DNA of 44,328 nucleotides from Blastococcus atacamensis (GCF_002938425.1 NZ_POQU01000021.1:1-44328); one strand, 5' to 3'; positions 23,751 to 32,602 are shown, counted from the stretch's first letter. Translations and numbers: made by a program. The notes: generated by a model not told the origin, from the sequence alone.

Positions 23751-25442
23751 ATGACCGACGATCGAGCCACCCCCGGCGACACCCCGCACGACGCCAGCTT
23801 CGAGACCCTCGGCCTGCGCCCGGAGCTGCTGAACGCGCTGTCGGCCCTCGGCTACGAGGAGCCCACGCCCATCCAGCAGGAGGCGATCCCGCCGCTGACC
23901 GCGGGCCGCGACCTGCTCGGCCAGGCAGCCACGGGCACCGGGAAGACGGCGGCGTTCTCCCTGCCGGTGCTCCAGCAGCTGTCCGCCCACCGCCGCGACA
24001 AGCCGCCCGTGGCGCTGGTCCTCGTGCCCACCCGCGAGCTCGCCGTCCAGGTGTCCGAGGCACTGCACCGCTACGGCAAGGACCTGGGCGCCCGCGTGCT
24101 CCCGGTCTACGGCGGCGCGCCGATCGTGCGGCAGCTCCGCTCGCTGGAGTCCGGCGTCGACGTCGTCGTCGCCACGCCCGGCCGGGCGCTGGACCTGCTC
24201 AATCGGGGCGCGCTGCACCTGGGGGAGATCGCCACCGTCGTGCTGGACGAGGCCGACGAGATGCTCGACATGGGCTTCGCCGAGGACCTCGAGGCGATCC
24301 TGGACGAGACCCCGGAGCAGCGGCAGACCGTGCTGTTCTCGGCCACCATGCCGCGGCGGCTGGACGCGCTGGCCCGCCGGCACCTGAACGACCCGGTGCG
24401 GATCACCATCGCCCGGGAGAAGGCGTCGGCGGGGGAGTCCCCCCGGGTCCGGCAGACCGCCTACGTGGTGCCGCGCGGGGCGAAGCCGGCCGCGCTGGGC
24501 CGGATCCTCGACGTCGAGGCGCCGACCGCGGCGATCGTCTTCTGCCGCACCCGCGAGGAGGTCGACACCCTCACCGACACGCTCAACGGCCGGGGGTACC
24601 GGGCCGAGCCGCTGCACGGCGGGATGAGCCAGGAGCAGCGCGACAAGGTGATGGGCCGGCTCCGCGCCGGGACGGCGGACCTGCTCGTCGCCACCGACGT
24701 CGCCGCTCGCGGCCTGGACATCGAGCAGCTGACCCACGTCGTGAACTACGACGTCCCGTCGGCACCCGAGTCCTACGTGCACCGCATCGGCCGGGTGGGC
24801 CGGGCCGGTCGCGAGGGCGTCGCCATCACCCTGGCCGAGCCCCGGGAGCACCGGATGCTCAAGACGATCGAGAAGGTGGCCGGGGCGCTGATCACGGTCG
24901 AGAAGGTGCCGACCGTCGCCGACCTGCGCGCCCGCCGTCTGGACCTCACCCGGGGCGCCCTGCGCGAGAGCCTGCTGACCGACGACCTGGACCGGTTCCG
25001 CGTGGTCGTGGAGAGCCTGGCCGACGAGTTCGACCTCATGGAGGTGGCGCTCGCCGCTGTGAAGCTCGCGCACGAGGCCGGGGGAGGGACCGACGACGAC
25101 GAGGAGATCCCGCAGGTCAGCTTCCGGCCGGACTCCGGGGGCCGCCCCGATGCCCGTGGCGGCAGCCGGGGGGACGCCGGCCGGGCGCCGCGGCGCAGCT
25201 CGGGTCCGGCGGGCCGGCTGTTCGTCGGGCTGGGCCGTGAGGCCGGGATCCGCCCCGGTGACCTGGTCGGCGCGATCACCGGGGAGACCGGGCTGACCGG
25301 GCGCGACGTCGGCTCGATCGAGATCCACCAGCGCTTCGCCCTCGTCGAGGTGCCCGAGGCAGCGGCCGACGAGGTCGTGCAGGCCCTGCGGGCGACCATG
25401 ATCAAGGGCCGCAAGGCAACGGTCCGGCGGGACCGCACCTGA
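23751..25442 (+). CDS. deaD: DEAD-box ATP-dependent RNA helicase (DeaD/CsdA-like) with DbpA RNA-binding tail
   Basis: 563 residues, ATG at 23751 with a GGAGGG site. Q motif PTPIQQEAI (38-46), motif I ATGTGKT (60-66), PTRELA, TPGR, DEAD (167-170), SAT (198-200) and HRIGRVGRAG (345-354) are all intact. A low-complexity Gly/Arg/Asp linker (about 450-485) leads to a DbpA-type RNA-binding domain (about 485-560: GRLFVGLGREAGIRPGDLVGAI). Such helicases help ribosome assembly and cold adaptation. It converges on the PP2C phosphatase gene with only one base between the stops and no terminator between them, so the two transcripts must overlap. Confidence 0.94.
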   Translation: MTDDRATPGDTPHDASFETLGLRPELLNALSALGYEEPTPIQQEAIPPLTAGRDLLGQAATGTGKTAAFSLPVLQQLSAHRRDKPPVALVLVPTRELAVQVSEALHRYGKDLGARVLPVYGGAPIVRQLRSLESGVDVVVATPGRALDLLNRGALHLGEIATVVLDEADEMLDMGFAEDLEAILDETPEQRQTVLFSATMPRRLDALARRHLNDPVRITIAREKASAGESPRVRQTAYVVPRGAKPAALGRILDVEAPTAAIVFCRTREEVDTLTDTLNGRGYRAEPLHGGMSQEQRDKVMGRLRAGTADLLVATDVAARGLDIEQLTHVVNYDVPSAPESYVHRIGRVGRAGREGVAITLAEPREHRMLKTIEKVAGALITVEKVPTVADLRARRLDLTRGALRESLLTDDLDRFRVVVESLADEFDLMEVALAAVKLAHEAGGGTDDDEEIPQVSFRPDSGGRPDARGGSRGDAGRAPRRSSGPAGRLFVGLGREAGIRPGDLVGAITGETGLTGRDVGSIEIHQRFALVEVPEAAADEVVQALRATMIKGRKATVRRDRT

Positions 25443-25443
25443 A

Positions 25444-28041
25444 TCAGGCGGCGGGGTCCGGCGGCACGGTGGAAGGCACGCGCCGCGGACCGGCCTCCGC
25501 CGGACGGGGCCGGTCCTGGGGGTGCAGCCGCACGGCGACGAGCGCGACGTCGTCCTCGGGCCGGCCGTGCACCAGTCGCTCCAGCAGCTCGTCGAGCATC
25601 TCCTGGAGCGGCCGGCCGGCGAGCTCGAGAAGCGCCTCGCGCAGCCGGTGGATGCCGTCGTCGAGGTCGGAGTCGCGGCGCTCCACCAGGCCGTCGGTGT
25701 AGAGCAGCACCGTCGAGCCGCGGTCGAGCGTGATCACCGACTCGCGGCGCCGGCTGGTCGGGTCGACGCCCAGCAGCAGGTCCCCGCTCCACTCCGCAAG
25801 CTCGGCGACGCTGCCGTCGGGGTTGATGACCAGCGGCGGCAGGTGACCGGCGTTGGCCCAGCGCATGCGGGTGAGACCCCGCGCGAGCTCGTCGGGGGTC
25901 TGCTCGAAGCGGGCCACCGCGGCGGTCGCCAGGGTCTGCATCTGCAGGGTGGTCATCGAGGTGTCCAGGCCGCGGAGCACCTCGACCGGCCCGGCGTCGC
26001 TGTAGGTGGCGATCCCGCGCAGGAGGCCGCGCAGCTGCCCCATCGCGGCCGCGGCCTCGGTGTCGTGCCCGACGACGTCGCCGATCACCAGCATCGTGGT
26101 GCCGCCTGGCTGCAGGAACGCGTCGTACCAGTCGCCGCCGACCCGGGCCGCCTCGGCGGCGGGCAGGTAGCGCACGGCGATCTCGGCGTGGTCGGGTTCC
26201 GGCGGCTCGGTGAGCAGGCTGCGCTGGAGGCCCTCCGCGAGCTGCTGCTGGGCGCTGTAGAGCCGGAGGTTGTCCAGCGCCAGGCCCGCGCGGTCGGCTA
26301 CCTCCTGCGCCGTGGCCAGGTCCGCCTCCCGCACCGGGGTGCCGTCGGCGTAGAACACGGTGAGCAGGCCGACCGTCCGGTTGCGGCCGCGCAGCGGGAG
26401 CACGACGGCCTCGCGGGGGGCCAGCCGCAGCAGCACCTCGCGGATCTCGCCGGCGGGGAACATCTCCCGGACCTCGCGACCGGCCCTGCGGATCACCTCG
26501 GAGGTGCGCAGCGCGACCGCCGCGGGGGAGTCCGGCGGCATGGAGTCCAGCCGGAGCTCGGTGTAGCGCTCGAGGTCGGGCAGCATCTCCGGATCGGCGT
26601 GCCAGCACCCGACGTCCCGCGGGCGGCCGTCGGTGTCGACGACGGTCACGATGCAGAAGTCGGCGAGCGCCGGGACGACCAGCTGGGGAAGCTTGGCGGT
26701 CGCGGCCAGCGGGTCCAGCGCACCGGCCAGCTCGGCGCTGACCTCGGCCAGCAGGGCCAGCCGGCGGGTGGCGTCGGCTGCCTGCTCCTCGACGCGGCGG
26801 CGCTCGGTGACCTCGAGGAAGTAGACCGACAGCCCATCGGGGGTCGGCCAGGCCCGCAGCTCGAACCAGCCGTTCAGCGGCGGGTAGTAGGCGTCGAGGG
26901 CCCTCGGCTCACCGGTTCGTACCGCCTCGCGGAAGCTGTGTTCGAAGACACTGTCGACGGCGTCGGGGAACGCCTCCCACAGCTCCCGGCCGAGCAGATC
27001 GTCGCGCGAGGACTGCAGCAGCCGCTCGGCGACGGCGTTGACGTAGGTGAATCGCCACTCCCGGTCGAGGCTGTAGAAGCCCGCCGGCATGGCCTCGAGC
27101 ACGCGGGTGACCAGCGTGGCCGCCTCTCGCTCGCCGGTCACGTCGTAGGCGGTGCCGACCACGCGGGCGGTGTGCCCGCCGGACCCGGGCACGGCGCGAC
27201 CCCGCGCGTGGATCCAGCGCGTCTCGCCGCTGGGCCACACCACCCGGTAGGTGGCGTCGTACTCGCCGCTGGTCTCGATCGCCTGCTGCAGCGCCTCGCT
27301 GACCCACGGCAGGTCGTCGGGGTGCAGGCGCGAGTTGAACGCCTCCAGCGTGCGCCCGAAGCTGCCCTCCTCGAACCCGAACATCGTGTCGAGCTGGTCG
27401 TCCCACGTCAGGGCGCCGGTCTCGGGGTCCAGGTCCCAGGTGCCGACGCCGCCGGCTTCGGCGGCCAGCTCCCACCGGACGCGGTCGTCCTCGTAGCGCC
27501 GCAGGAGGGCCGACAGCTGGAGCTCGGTCATCACCGATCCGGCGAGCTGCTGCAGCGTGGCGACCTCTGAGGGCGCCCACGGCCGCGGTTCGGGGTCGAA
27601 GACGCACAGCGCGCCGATCGTCCGTCCGTCCGTGTCGGTGAGCGCGGTGCCGAGGTAGGCCCCCACCACGCCTGCCTGCACCGCGGGCAGGTGGCTCACG
27701 CGATCGTCGGACCGGGCGTCGGCGACCACGAGGGGCTCACCGACCGGGAGCGCCGCCGTGACCGTGCACAGCGACTCCTCCAGGGGGCCGCGGGTGCCCA
27801 CGGCGGCTGCACCCGTGCCGGCGGCCACGTGCTGGACGTCGGTCAGCAGGGACACCTGGCTGCCCGCCGTCCCGAGGAGACGGGCGGCCAGGTCGGCCAG
27901 CCGGCCCAGACCCGAGGGGTGGCCGTCGGGGAGGACGCGGCGCGCAGCCTCGGCCCGGGAGGGGTCCAGGCGGAGTCGGGCCGCCGCGCGGTCGGCTGCG
28001 GTGGGTCCCGCTGCGACCGTGCGGTCCGTGGATCGGTCCAC
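25444..28041 (-). CDS. GAF-PAS-PAS-GAF-PP2C (SpoIIE-type) serine phosphatase
   Basis: 865 residues from a GTG at 28041 (weak ribosome site). Order: N-terminal GAF (about 40-175), PAS with PAC (about 185-310, GVGTWDLDPETGALTWD), second PAS (about 315-420, AGFYSLDREWRFTYVNAVAE), GAF (about 425-590), PP2C/SpoIIE domain (about 610-840). Metal residues sit in GGDWYDAFLQPGG, VIGDVVGHD, LLYTDGLVERR and PEDDVALVAVR. It is soluble. It shares the last PAS-GAF-PP2C part and the C-terminal RPAEAGP motif with the 8462 gene, so the pair are paralogues, with an extra sensory front half here. It probably resets anti-anti-sigma proteins in answer to ligand, light or redox cues. The cue is unknown. Confidence 0.92.
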   Translation of the reverse strand: MDRSTDRTVAAGPTAADRAAARLRLDPSRAEAARRVLPDGHPSGLGRLADLAARLLGTAGSQVSLLTDVQHVAAGTGAAAVGTRGPLEESLCTVTAALPVGEPLVVADARSDDRVSHLPAVQAGVVGAYLGTALTDTDGRTIGALCVFDPEPRPWAPSEVATLQQLAGSVMTELQLSALLRRYEDDRVRWELAAEAGGVGTWDLDPETGALTWDDQLDTMFGFEEGSFGRTLEAFNSRLHPDDLPWVSEALQQAIETSGEYDATYRVVWPSGETRWIHARGRAVPGSGGHTARVVGTAYDVTGEREAATLVTRVLEAMPAGFYSLDREWRFTYVNAVAERLLQSSRDDLLGRELWEAFPDAVDSVFEHSFREAVRTGEPRALDAYYPPLNGWFELRAWPTPDGLSVYFLEVTERRRVEEQAADATRRLALLAEVSAELAGALDPLAATAKLPQLVVPALADFCIVTVVDTDGRPRDVGCWHADPEMLPDLERYTELRLDSMPPDSPAAVALRTSEVIRRAGREVREMFPAGEIREVLLRLAPREAVVLPLRGRNRTVGLLTVFYADGTPVREADLATAQEVADRAGLALDNLRLYSAQQQLAEGLQRSLLTEPPEPDHAEIAVRYLPAAEAARVGGDWYDAFLQPGGTTMLVIGDVVGHDTEAAAAMGQLRGLLRGIATYSDAGPVEVLRGLDTSMTTLQMQTLATAAVARFEQTPDELARGLTRMRWANAGHLPPLVINPDGSVAELAEWSGDLLLGVDPTSRRRESVITLDRGSTVLLYTDGLVERRDSDLDDGIHRLREALLELAGRPLQEMLDELLERLVHGRPEDDVALVAVRLHPQDRPRPAEAGPRRVPSTVPPDPAA

Positions 28042-28116
28042 CGATGCCCTTCTGCCCGGCCGTCGCCGGAAGCCCCCGACCGGTCACCTCGCTGTTCGAG
28101 TGGCAGGTCTGGACAA

Positions 28117-28146
28117 GTTATGTCACGGACGGCCCGTTGCGTGCAA
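28117..28146 (-). promoter_or_regulatory. Candidate promoter of the 865-aa phosphatase
   Basis: On the minus strand, TTGCAC (28146-28141) and CATAAC (28122-28117) are spaced 18 nt, with 3-4 matches each to the housekeeping consensus. They lie about 75 nt before the GTG. The -35 overlaps a palindrome GTTGC-GT-GCAAC (28137-28148). The region is locally less GC-rich than its surroundings. Confidence 0.45.
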
Positions 28147-28179
28147 CCAACTACCGGGAATGGGAGCCACGTCTCCGGT

Positions 28180-28923
28180 TCAGGCCGGCACGACGAGGGT
28201 CAGCGCGGACCCGCCATCATGTTCCACGTGCAACCCCGCGCGCCCGAGGAGGGAGCGCAGCCGCCGGACGTCGGGAGGCTCGGCCCGGGTGGTCGCCAGG
28301 AGCCGGGCGAGGCGGCCCTTGTGCGCCTTGTTGAAGTGGCTGACGACGGCGCGCGTGCCGTCGGGCCGTTCGCTGAGCACCGACACCGTCACCGCGTCGG
28401 GAGCCGGGGCCAGTGCGGCGTAGGACCCGCTGCGCAGGTCGACGACCAGGTCCCCGACCGCGCCGAGCACCGGACCCAGGACCGGCTTCCACAGGGTGCG
28501 CAGGCTCGGCAGCCCGGGCAGGGCCGAGCCCGCCGAGAGCCGATAGGCGGGGATCGGGTCGTCGGCGGTCACCAGACCGAACAGAGCCGACCCCACGGCC
28601 AGCCGCTGGTCGGCGCGGGCCCGCTGCGCCCGGGTGAGCGAGCCGACGTCCAGGGCGTCGTAGAGGACGCCGGTGTACCGCTGGACGGCGGGCAGGGTGC
28701 CGGCGGTGAACAACGCGGCGTTGCGGGCGATCTCCTCGTCCTGCTGGGGGGAGATGCCCAGCGCGGCCCGCGAGGCGGGGACGTCGCCGGCGAGCTCCAC
28801 CAGCGACTCGGCGATCCTGGTGCGCACGCCGGTCAGCTCCGGGGCCGACAGCGCACCCAGGTCGAGCGGGGCGCCGTCGCCACCCGGGGCCTTGCTCTCC
28901 GACGGGGGGAGGAGGACCAGCAC
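28180..28923 (-). CDS. yaaA: YaaA-family peroxide stress protein
   Basis: 247 residues from a GTG at 28923, chosen because AAGGAG lies about 8 nt before it. The reading further upstream crosses the exonuclease gene. N-terminal LVLLPPSESK, GVLYDALD, and the C-terminal NKAHKGRLARLL match the DUF328/YaaA family, whose E. coli member limits free iron and DNA damage during peroxide stress and binds DNA. It follows xthA on the same strand with 80 bp between (holding repeat copy C), so the two DNA-damage functions may share a transcript if the repeat does not terminate fully. Confidence 0.88.
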   Translation of the reverse strand: MLVLLPPSESKAPGGDGAPLDLGALSAPELTGVRTRIAESLVELAGDVPASRAALGISPQQDEEIARNAALFTAGTLPAVQRYTGVLYDALDVGSLTRAQRARADQRLAVGSALFGLVTADDPIPAYRLSAGSALPGLPSLRTLWKPVLGPVLGAVGDLVVDLRSGSYAALAPAPDAVTVSVLSERPDGTRAVVSHFNKAHKGRLARLLATTRAEPPDVRRLRSLLGRAGLHVEHDGGSALTLVVPA

Positions 28924-28946
28924 GGGGTGAGGCTCCTTCCGGTCGG

Positions 28947-29007
28947 CCGGCCCCCGTGCAGGGTCCCGCCGCGAGCGTGCGAGTGGGTGGGGGCAGGGGG
29001 GTCCTAC
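28947..29007 (-). repeat. 61-bp intergenic repeat, copy C
   Basis: On the minus strand this copy starts at the end of xthA: its third to fourth positions are part of the TAG stop (29006-29004). It aligns gap-free to copy A and differs mainly at the centre (ACCCACTCGCACGCTCGCGG). It separates xthA from yaaA, so it does not always mark the end of a gene cluster. Confidence 0.85.
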
Positions 29008-29804
29008 TGCAGGTCGACGACCACCGGCGCGTGGTCGCTGGCGCCCTTGCCCTTGCGCTCCTCCCGGTCGATGAAGGCGTGCTCCACCCGGCCGGCCAGT
29101 GCGGGCGAGCCGAGGACGAAGTCGATCCGCATGCCCTCGCGACGCGGGAAGCGCAGCTGCGTGTAGTCCCAGTAGGTGTAGACGCCCGGTCCGGGGGTGT
29201 GCGGGCGCACGACGTCGGCGTACCCGGCGTCCACGATCGCCCGGAACGCGGCGCGCTCCGGCGGGGAGACGTGGGTCGAGTGCGCGAAGACCGCCATGTC
29301 CCACACGTCGTCGTTCTCGGGGGCGATGTTCCAGTCACCGACCAGCGCCACGGGAGCAGCGGGGTTCTCGGCCAGCCAGCTCGCCGCGTTCCCCCGCAGG
29401 GCGGCGAGCCAGTCGAGCTTGTACTGCAGGTGCGGGTCGGCCAGCGTCCGGCCGTTGGGCACGTACAGGCTCCACACCCGGACGCCACCGCAGACGGCGC
29501 CCAGCGCCCGCGCCTCGGCCGTGGGGTCCTGGCCCTCCTTGGACGACCAGGTCGGCATGCCGTCGAAGCCCATCCGGACGTCGTCCAGCCCGACGCGGGA
29601 GAGGACCGCGACCCCGTTCCACTGCGAGTGGCCCACGTGGGCGACCTGGTAGCCGAGGGCGGTGAAACGGGCCTCGGGGAACTGGTCGTCGCGGCACTTG
29701 GTCTCCTGCAGGGCCAGCACGTCGACGTCGTGCCGCTCCAGGAAGGCCGCCACCCGGTCGACGCGGGTACGGATCGAGTTCACGTTCCAGGTCGCCAGGC
29801 GCAC
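29004..29804 (-). CDS. xthA: Exodeoxyribonuclease III
   Basis: 266 residues, the usual length of Xth, a 3' exonuclease and AP endonuclease in base excision repair. The GTG at 29804 encodes the family N-terminus VRLATWNVNSIRTR. There is no ribosome site, but TAAGCT lies 8 nt upstream, fitting a leaderless transcript. Catalytic residues visible: E in ALQETKC, Y/N region YVPNG, D and N in LVGDWNIAP, YTYWDY, and the D-H pair at the end in KGASDHAPVVVDL. Complete. Divergent from the LCP gene. Confidence 0.95.
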   Translation of the reverse strand: MRLATWNVNSIRTRVDRVAAFLERHDVDVLALQETKCRDDQFPEARFTALGYQVAHVGHSQWNGVAVLSRVGLDDVRMGFDGMPTWSSKEGQDPTAEARALGAVCGGVRVWSLYVPNGRTLADPHLQYKLDWLAALRGNAASWLAENPAAPVALVGDWNIAPENDDVWDMAVFAHSTHVSPPERAAFRAIVDAGYADVVRPHTPGPGVYTYWDYTQLRFPRREGMRIDFVLGSPALAGRVEHAFIDREERKGKGASDHAPVVVDLQ

Positions 29805-29812
29805 GGGACCCG

Positions 29813-29818
29813 AGCTTA
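29813..29818 (-). promoter_or_regulatory. -10 box (TAAGCT) of xthA, leaderless type
   Basis: TAAGCT (29818-29813 on the minus strand) ends 8 nt before the GTG start, so transcription should begin at about the start codon. No good -35 is visible. Confidence 0.5.
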
Positions 29819-29953
29819 CGGAGCGGTCTCCGGCCGGCGTGCGGGGCGGCGGCCCGTCGTGTCCCTGGATCGGGCGGTCCCGGGGCCCCGGAGTCGTCGT
29901 CGGCGCCCCCACCTGCCCGGACGGTGCGATCATGGCCACGTGAGCGGGTGGCG

Positions 29954-31495
29954 ATGGGTGACGAGGTGACCGCCGGTCCGGCTCCGGTCGCGCCCGAGCA
30001 CGGCGGCGGTCGGATGTCCGGGCACGGCACGCGCCGTGCCTCGCGCAGCTTCGGGTCGGCACTGGGCTGGACCGCCCTGGGCACGGTCGTGCCCGGCGTG
30101 GGCTACCTCGCGGCCGGCCGGCGATGGCTGGGCGGGATCGTGCTCGGTCTCTTCCTGCTGCTGGTCGGCGCGGTGGTCTGGCTGGTCACCGGTGGACGCC
30201 GGGTCGCCGCCCGGACCGCGGTGGACACCGACGTGCTGCAGTGGGCGACCGTCGGTATCGGTGCCCTCGCCCTGCTCTGGGTGGTCGTCGTCGTGACCGG
30301 CTACCGGATGCTGCTCCCGCGCCGGACCTCCCGCGGGCGCCAGGTGATCGGCGGTCTGGTCGTCGCGCTCCTGGTGGCGGGGATCGCCGGCCCGGCCGTG
30401 TTCGCCGGCCAGCTCGTGGCCACCTCGCGCGACCTGATCGACGGCGTCTTCGCCGACGACCGGCAGTCGGCGACCGTGCCCGACAGCCCCGATCCCTTCG
30501 GCAGCAAGGAGCGGGTCAACGTCCTGCTCCTGGGCGGCGACGGCGGCGAGGGCCGTGAGGGCGTGCGCACCGACACGGTGATCGTGGCCAGCACCGACAC
30601 CGAGACCGGTGAGACCACGCTGTTCAGCCTGCCCCGCAACCTGGAGGACCTGCCCTTTCCGGCCGACAGCCCGCTGCGGGAGGTCTACCCCGAGGGCTTC
30701 GACGCCGGCAGCGAGAGCGAGAGCCTGCTCAACGCCGTCTACCGGAACGGCCCGGCGGAGCACCCCGACATCCTCGGCCCGACCGACGACCCCGGCGCGG
30801 ACTTCCTCAAGCTGGGGGTCGGCGAGGCGCTCGGCCTCCCGATCGACTACTACGTCCTGGTCAACCTCGAGGGCTTCAGCCGGCTGGTCGACGCCCTCGG
30901 CGGGATCACGGTCAACGTCAACTACTACGTCCCGATCAACGGCGACCCCGGGACCAGGGAACTGCCCGACGACTACATCGAGCCCGGCCCCGACCAGGAG
31001 ATGGACGGGTACACCGCGCTGCAGTTCGCCCGCGGCCGGTTCGGCCTCACCGACTACGACCGCATGGCCCGCCAGCGCTGCACCATCGACGCGATCGTGG
31101 ACGCCGCCGACCCGGTGACCCTGCTGCAGCGGTACCAGGAGCTGGCGGCGACCACCCAGGACATCGTGAGCACCGACATCCCGCGCTCGGTCCTCGACGA
31201 CTTCGTCGACCTGGCCTTCCTGGTGAAGGACGCCGAGCTGCGCAGCGTCGTCTTCGACGAGCAGGTCATCGACCCGGCCTATCCGGACTACGACCGCATG
31301 CGGGAGCTGGTCGAGGAAGCCATCGCGCCACCGGTCGCGCCCGAGCCCGCTCCGGAGACCTCGCCCGAGCCCGCGCCGGGTACCGAGCCGCCGGCCCCGA
31401 GCCCCGTGACCGACGTCGGGGACGCGTGCGCCTACGACCCCGTGCGCGCCGCCGAGGCACGCGCCCAGGGCGAGCCGCCGACCCGCCAGGGCTGA
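29954..31495 (+). CDS. LytR-CpsA-Psr (LCP) family cell-wall glycopolymer ligase
   Basis: 513 residues from the ATG at 29954; a further ATG at 30014 is an alternative. Four hydrophobic segments near the N-terminus (about residues 36-54, 58-78, 97-119, 131-152) are more than the single anchor of typical LCP proteins. The extracellular LCP domain (about 187-395) has the pyrophosphate-binding arginines and aspartates in GVRTDTVIVAST, FSLPRNLED and YDRMARQRC. A Pro/Glu-rich tail follows (about 455-490, PEPAPETSPEPAPG). LCP enzymes transfer lipid-linked glycopolymers to peptidoglycan. No polysaccharide cluster adjoins, so the polymer is unknown. Confidence 0.9.
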   Translation: MGDEVTAGPAPVAPEHGGGRMSGHGTRRASRSFGSALGWTALGTVVPGVGYLAAGRRWLGGIVLGLFLLLVGAVVWLVTGGRRVAARTAVDTDVLQWATVGIGALALLWVVVVVTGYRMLLPRRTSRGRQVIGGLVVALLVAGIAGPAVFAGQLVATSRDLIDGVFADDRQSATVPDSPDPFGSKERVNVLLLGGDGGEGREGVRTDTVIVASTDTETGETTLFSLPRNLEDLPFPADSPLREVYPEGFDAGSESESLLNAVYRNGPAEHPDILGPTDDPGADFLKLGVGEALGLPIDYYVLVNLEGFSRLVDALGGITVNVNYYVPINGDPGTRELPDDYIEPGPDQEMDGYTALQFARGRFGLTDYDRMARQRCTIDAIVDAADPVTLLQRYQELAATTQDIVSTDIPRSVLDDFVDLAFLVKDAELRSVVFDEQVIDPAYPDYDRMRELVEEAIAPPVAPEPAPETSPEPAPGTEPPAPSPVTDVGDACAYDPVRAAEARAQGEPPTRQG

Positions 31496-31502
31496 CCTCG
31501 CT

Positions 31503-31527
31503 CCGACGCCGCCCGGGGCGGCGTCGG
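31503..31527 (+). terminator. Hairpin terminator after LCP gene
   Basis: 11-bp perfect stem CCGACGCCGCC / GGCGGCGTCGG with a CGG loop, 7 nt after the stop at 31495. It is followed by a G-rich rather than U-rich stretch. Confidence 0.65.
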
Positions 31528-31558
31528 GGCGTGCCGGGGCGGGGCGGAGAATGACCGC

Positions 31559-32077
31559 GTGCCCGCCGCAGTCGTCCGTCCCGTCCCCGCTGTCGACGAC
31601 GTCCTGCGGGCGGAGATGCTGGCGTGCTGGACCGACGTCTCCAACGCCGGTGGAGCCGTGGGGTTCGTGCCTCCGGTCACCCCGGACGACGTCGCCCCGC
31701 TGCTGGACCGGCTCCTCGAGGGCGTCCGGTCGGGGCGCGACGTGCTGTGCGTGCTCACCGTCGACGGGCGGACGGCGGGGTTCGCCGCGCTGGTCGGCTC
31801 GGCCGGTCCGCTGCGCCGGCACTGGGGGACCGTCCTGCGGGTCCAGGTCCACCCGTCCCGCCAGGGGGAGGGCCTGGGGCGGGTGCTCATGGACGGCGTG
31901 CACGAGATCGCCCGCAGCCGGGGGTGGGAGTTCCTCCACCTCACTGCGCGCGGCGGTACCGGGCTGGACGCCTTCTACCGCCGGCTGGGCTACCGAGAGG
32001 TGGGCCGTCTGCCGGGTGCGATCCGGGTGGCGCCCGGGGACGACCGGGACGAGATCTCGCTGGTGCGGGCGCTCTAG
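31559..32077 (+). CDS. GNAT-family N-acetyltransferase
   Basis: 172 residues from a GTG at 31559 with no clear ribosome site. The acetyl-CoA-binding motif A reads VQVHPSRQGEGLGRVLMDGVHEIAR (Q/R-x-x-G-x-G/A at RQGEGLG), followed by the C-terminal LDAFYRRLGYREVGRLPG typical of GNAT motif B. The N-terminal part has FAALVGSAG. Members acetylate small amines, antibiotics or protein N-termini. The substrate cannot be inferred. A small membrane protein follows 45 bases on. Confidence 0.88.
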   Translation: MPAAVVRPVPAVDDVLRAEMLACWTDVSNAGGAVGFVPPVTPDDVAPLLDRLLEGVRSGRDVLCVLTVDGRTAGFAALVGSAGPLRRHWGTVLRVQVHPSRQGEGLGRVLMDGVHEIARSRGWEFLHLTARGGTGLDAFYRRLGYREVGRLPGAIRVAPGDDRDEISLVRAL

Positions 32078-32122
32078 ACCCGAGCGGTCGGGCCGCCCCG
32101 ACCCTCTGGCACCGTGGACCCC

Positions 32123-32326
32123 ATGTCCGCCCCGGAGCCGTCGCCCACCGCCCGCCGCGAGCGCCTCGTGGGGCTGCTCGTGCTCGGCATCGCCGTCGTG
32201 CTGCTGGTTTCCTCGCCGACGTGGTTCGCCAGCGACCGGGTCGGCGTGGGGGTGGGCCAGGTCGTGCTGGCCGTCGTCCTCGCCGGGGTCGGCGCCCTGC
32301 TGCTGCGCCGGGCCCCGCGGAGCTGA
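32123..32326 (+). CDS. Small two-segment membrane protein
   Basis: 67 residues from the ATG at 32123; a GTG at 32114 would add three. After a Pro/Arg-rich cytosolic start (SAPEPSPTARRERLV) come two hydrophobic segments, GLLVLGIAVVLLVSSPTW and VGVGQVVLAVVLAGVGALLL, then a basic end RRAPRS. No family recognised. Composition and third-position GC agree with a real gene, but no strong ribosome site is seen. Confidence 0.55.
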   Translation: MSAPEPSPTARRERLVGLLVLGIAVVLLVSSPTWFASDRVGVGVGQVVLAVVLAGVGALLLRRAPRS

Positions 32327-32398
32327 GCTCTCCGATTGCGGGCCGGTGTGACCAGCAGCACACTCGCGTCCGTCGGAGCGGCTGGAGGAAGGGGCTCG

Positions 32399-32602
32399 AT
32401 GAAGCTGGCCAAGCAGGAACTGGTGCGCGTGCTGCGCACGGAGGGCGACAACGACACGGCCGACGCGGTCGAGGGCGGCGGGTTGCCCGACGAGCTCGAC
32501 ACGGAGCGGGACGCCGAGGGGCTGGCCGCGATCGGCCTGGACCGGACGACCCTGATGAGCAAGCTGGCCGGCGGATCCCTGGGGACCACGCTCACCCCCT
32601 GA
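32399..32602 (+). CDS. Small acidic uncharacterised protein
   Basis: 67 residues from the ATG at 32399, with a strong purine-rich ribosome site (GGAGGAAGGG) upstream. The protein is soluble and acidic: MKLAKQELVRVLRTEGDND is amphipathic, followed by a Gly/Asp/Glu-rich middle (DAVEGGGLPDELDTERD) and LDRTTLMSKLAGG near the end. I do not recognise the family. The clear ribosome site and codon pattern argue that it is translated. It converges on the acyl-CoA dehydrogenase, with repeat copy D between them. Confidence 0.7.
   Translation: MKLAKQELVRVLRTEGDNDTADAVEGGGLPDELDTERDAEGLAAIGLDRTTLMSKLAGGSLGTTLTP

Noticed and set aside
22269-25328. Apparent 1019-codon minus-strand protein
   Set aside because: The real amidase starts at 23687; the N-terminal half is antisense to the DEAD-box helicase.
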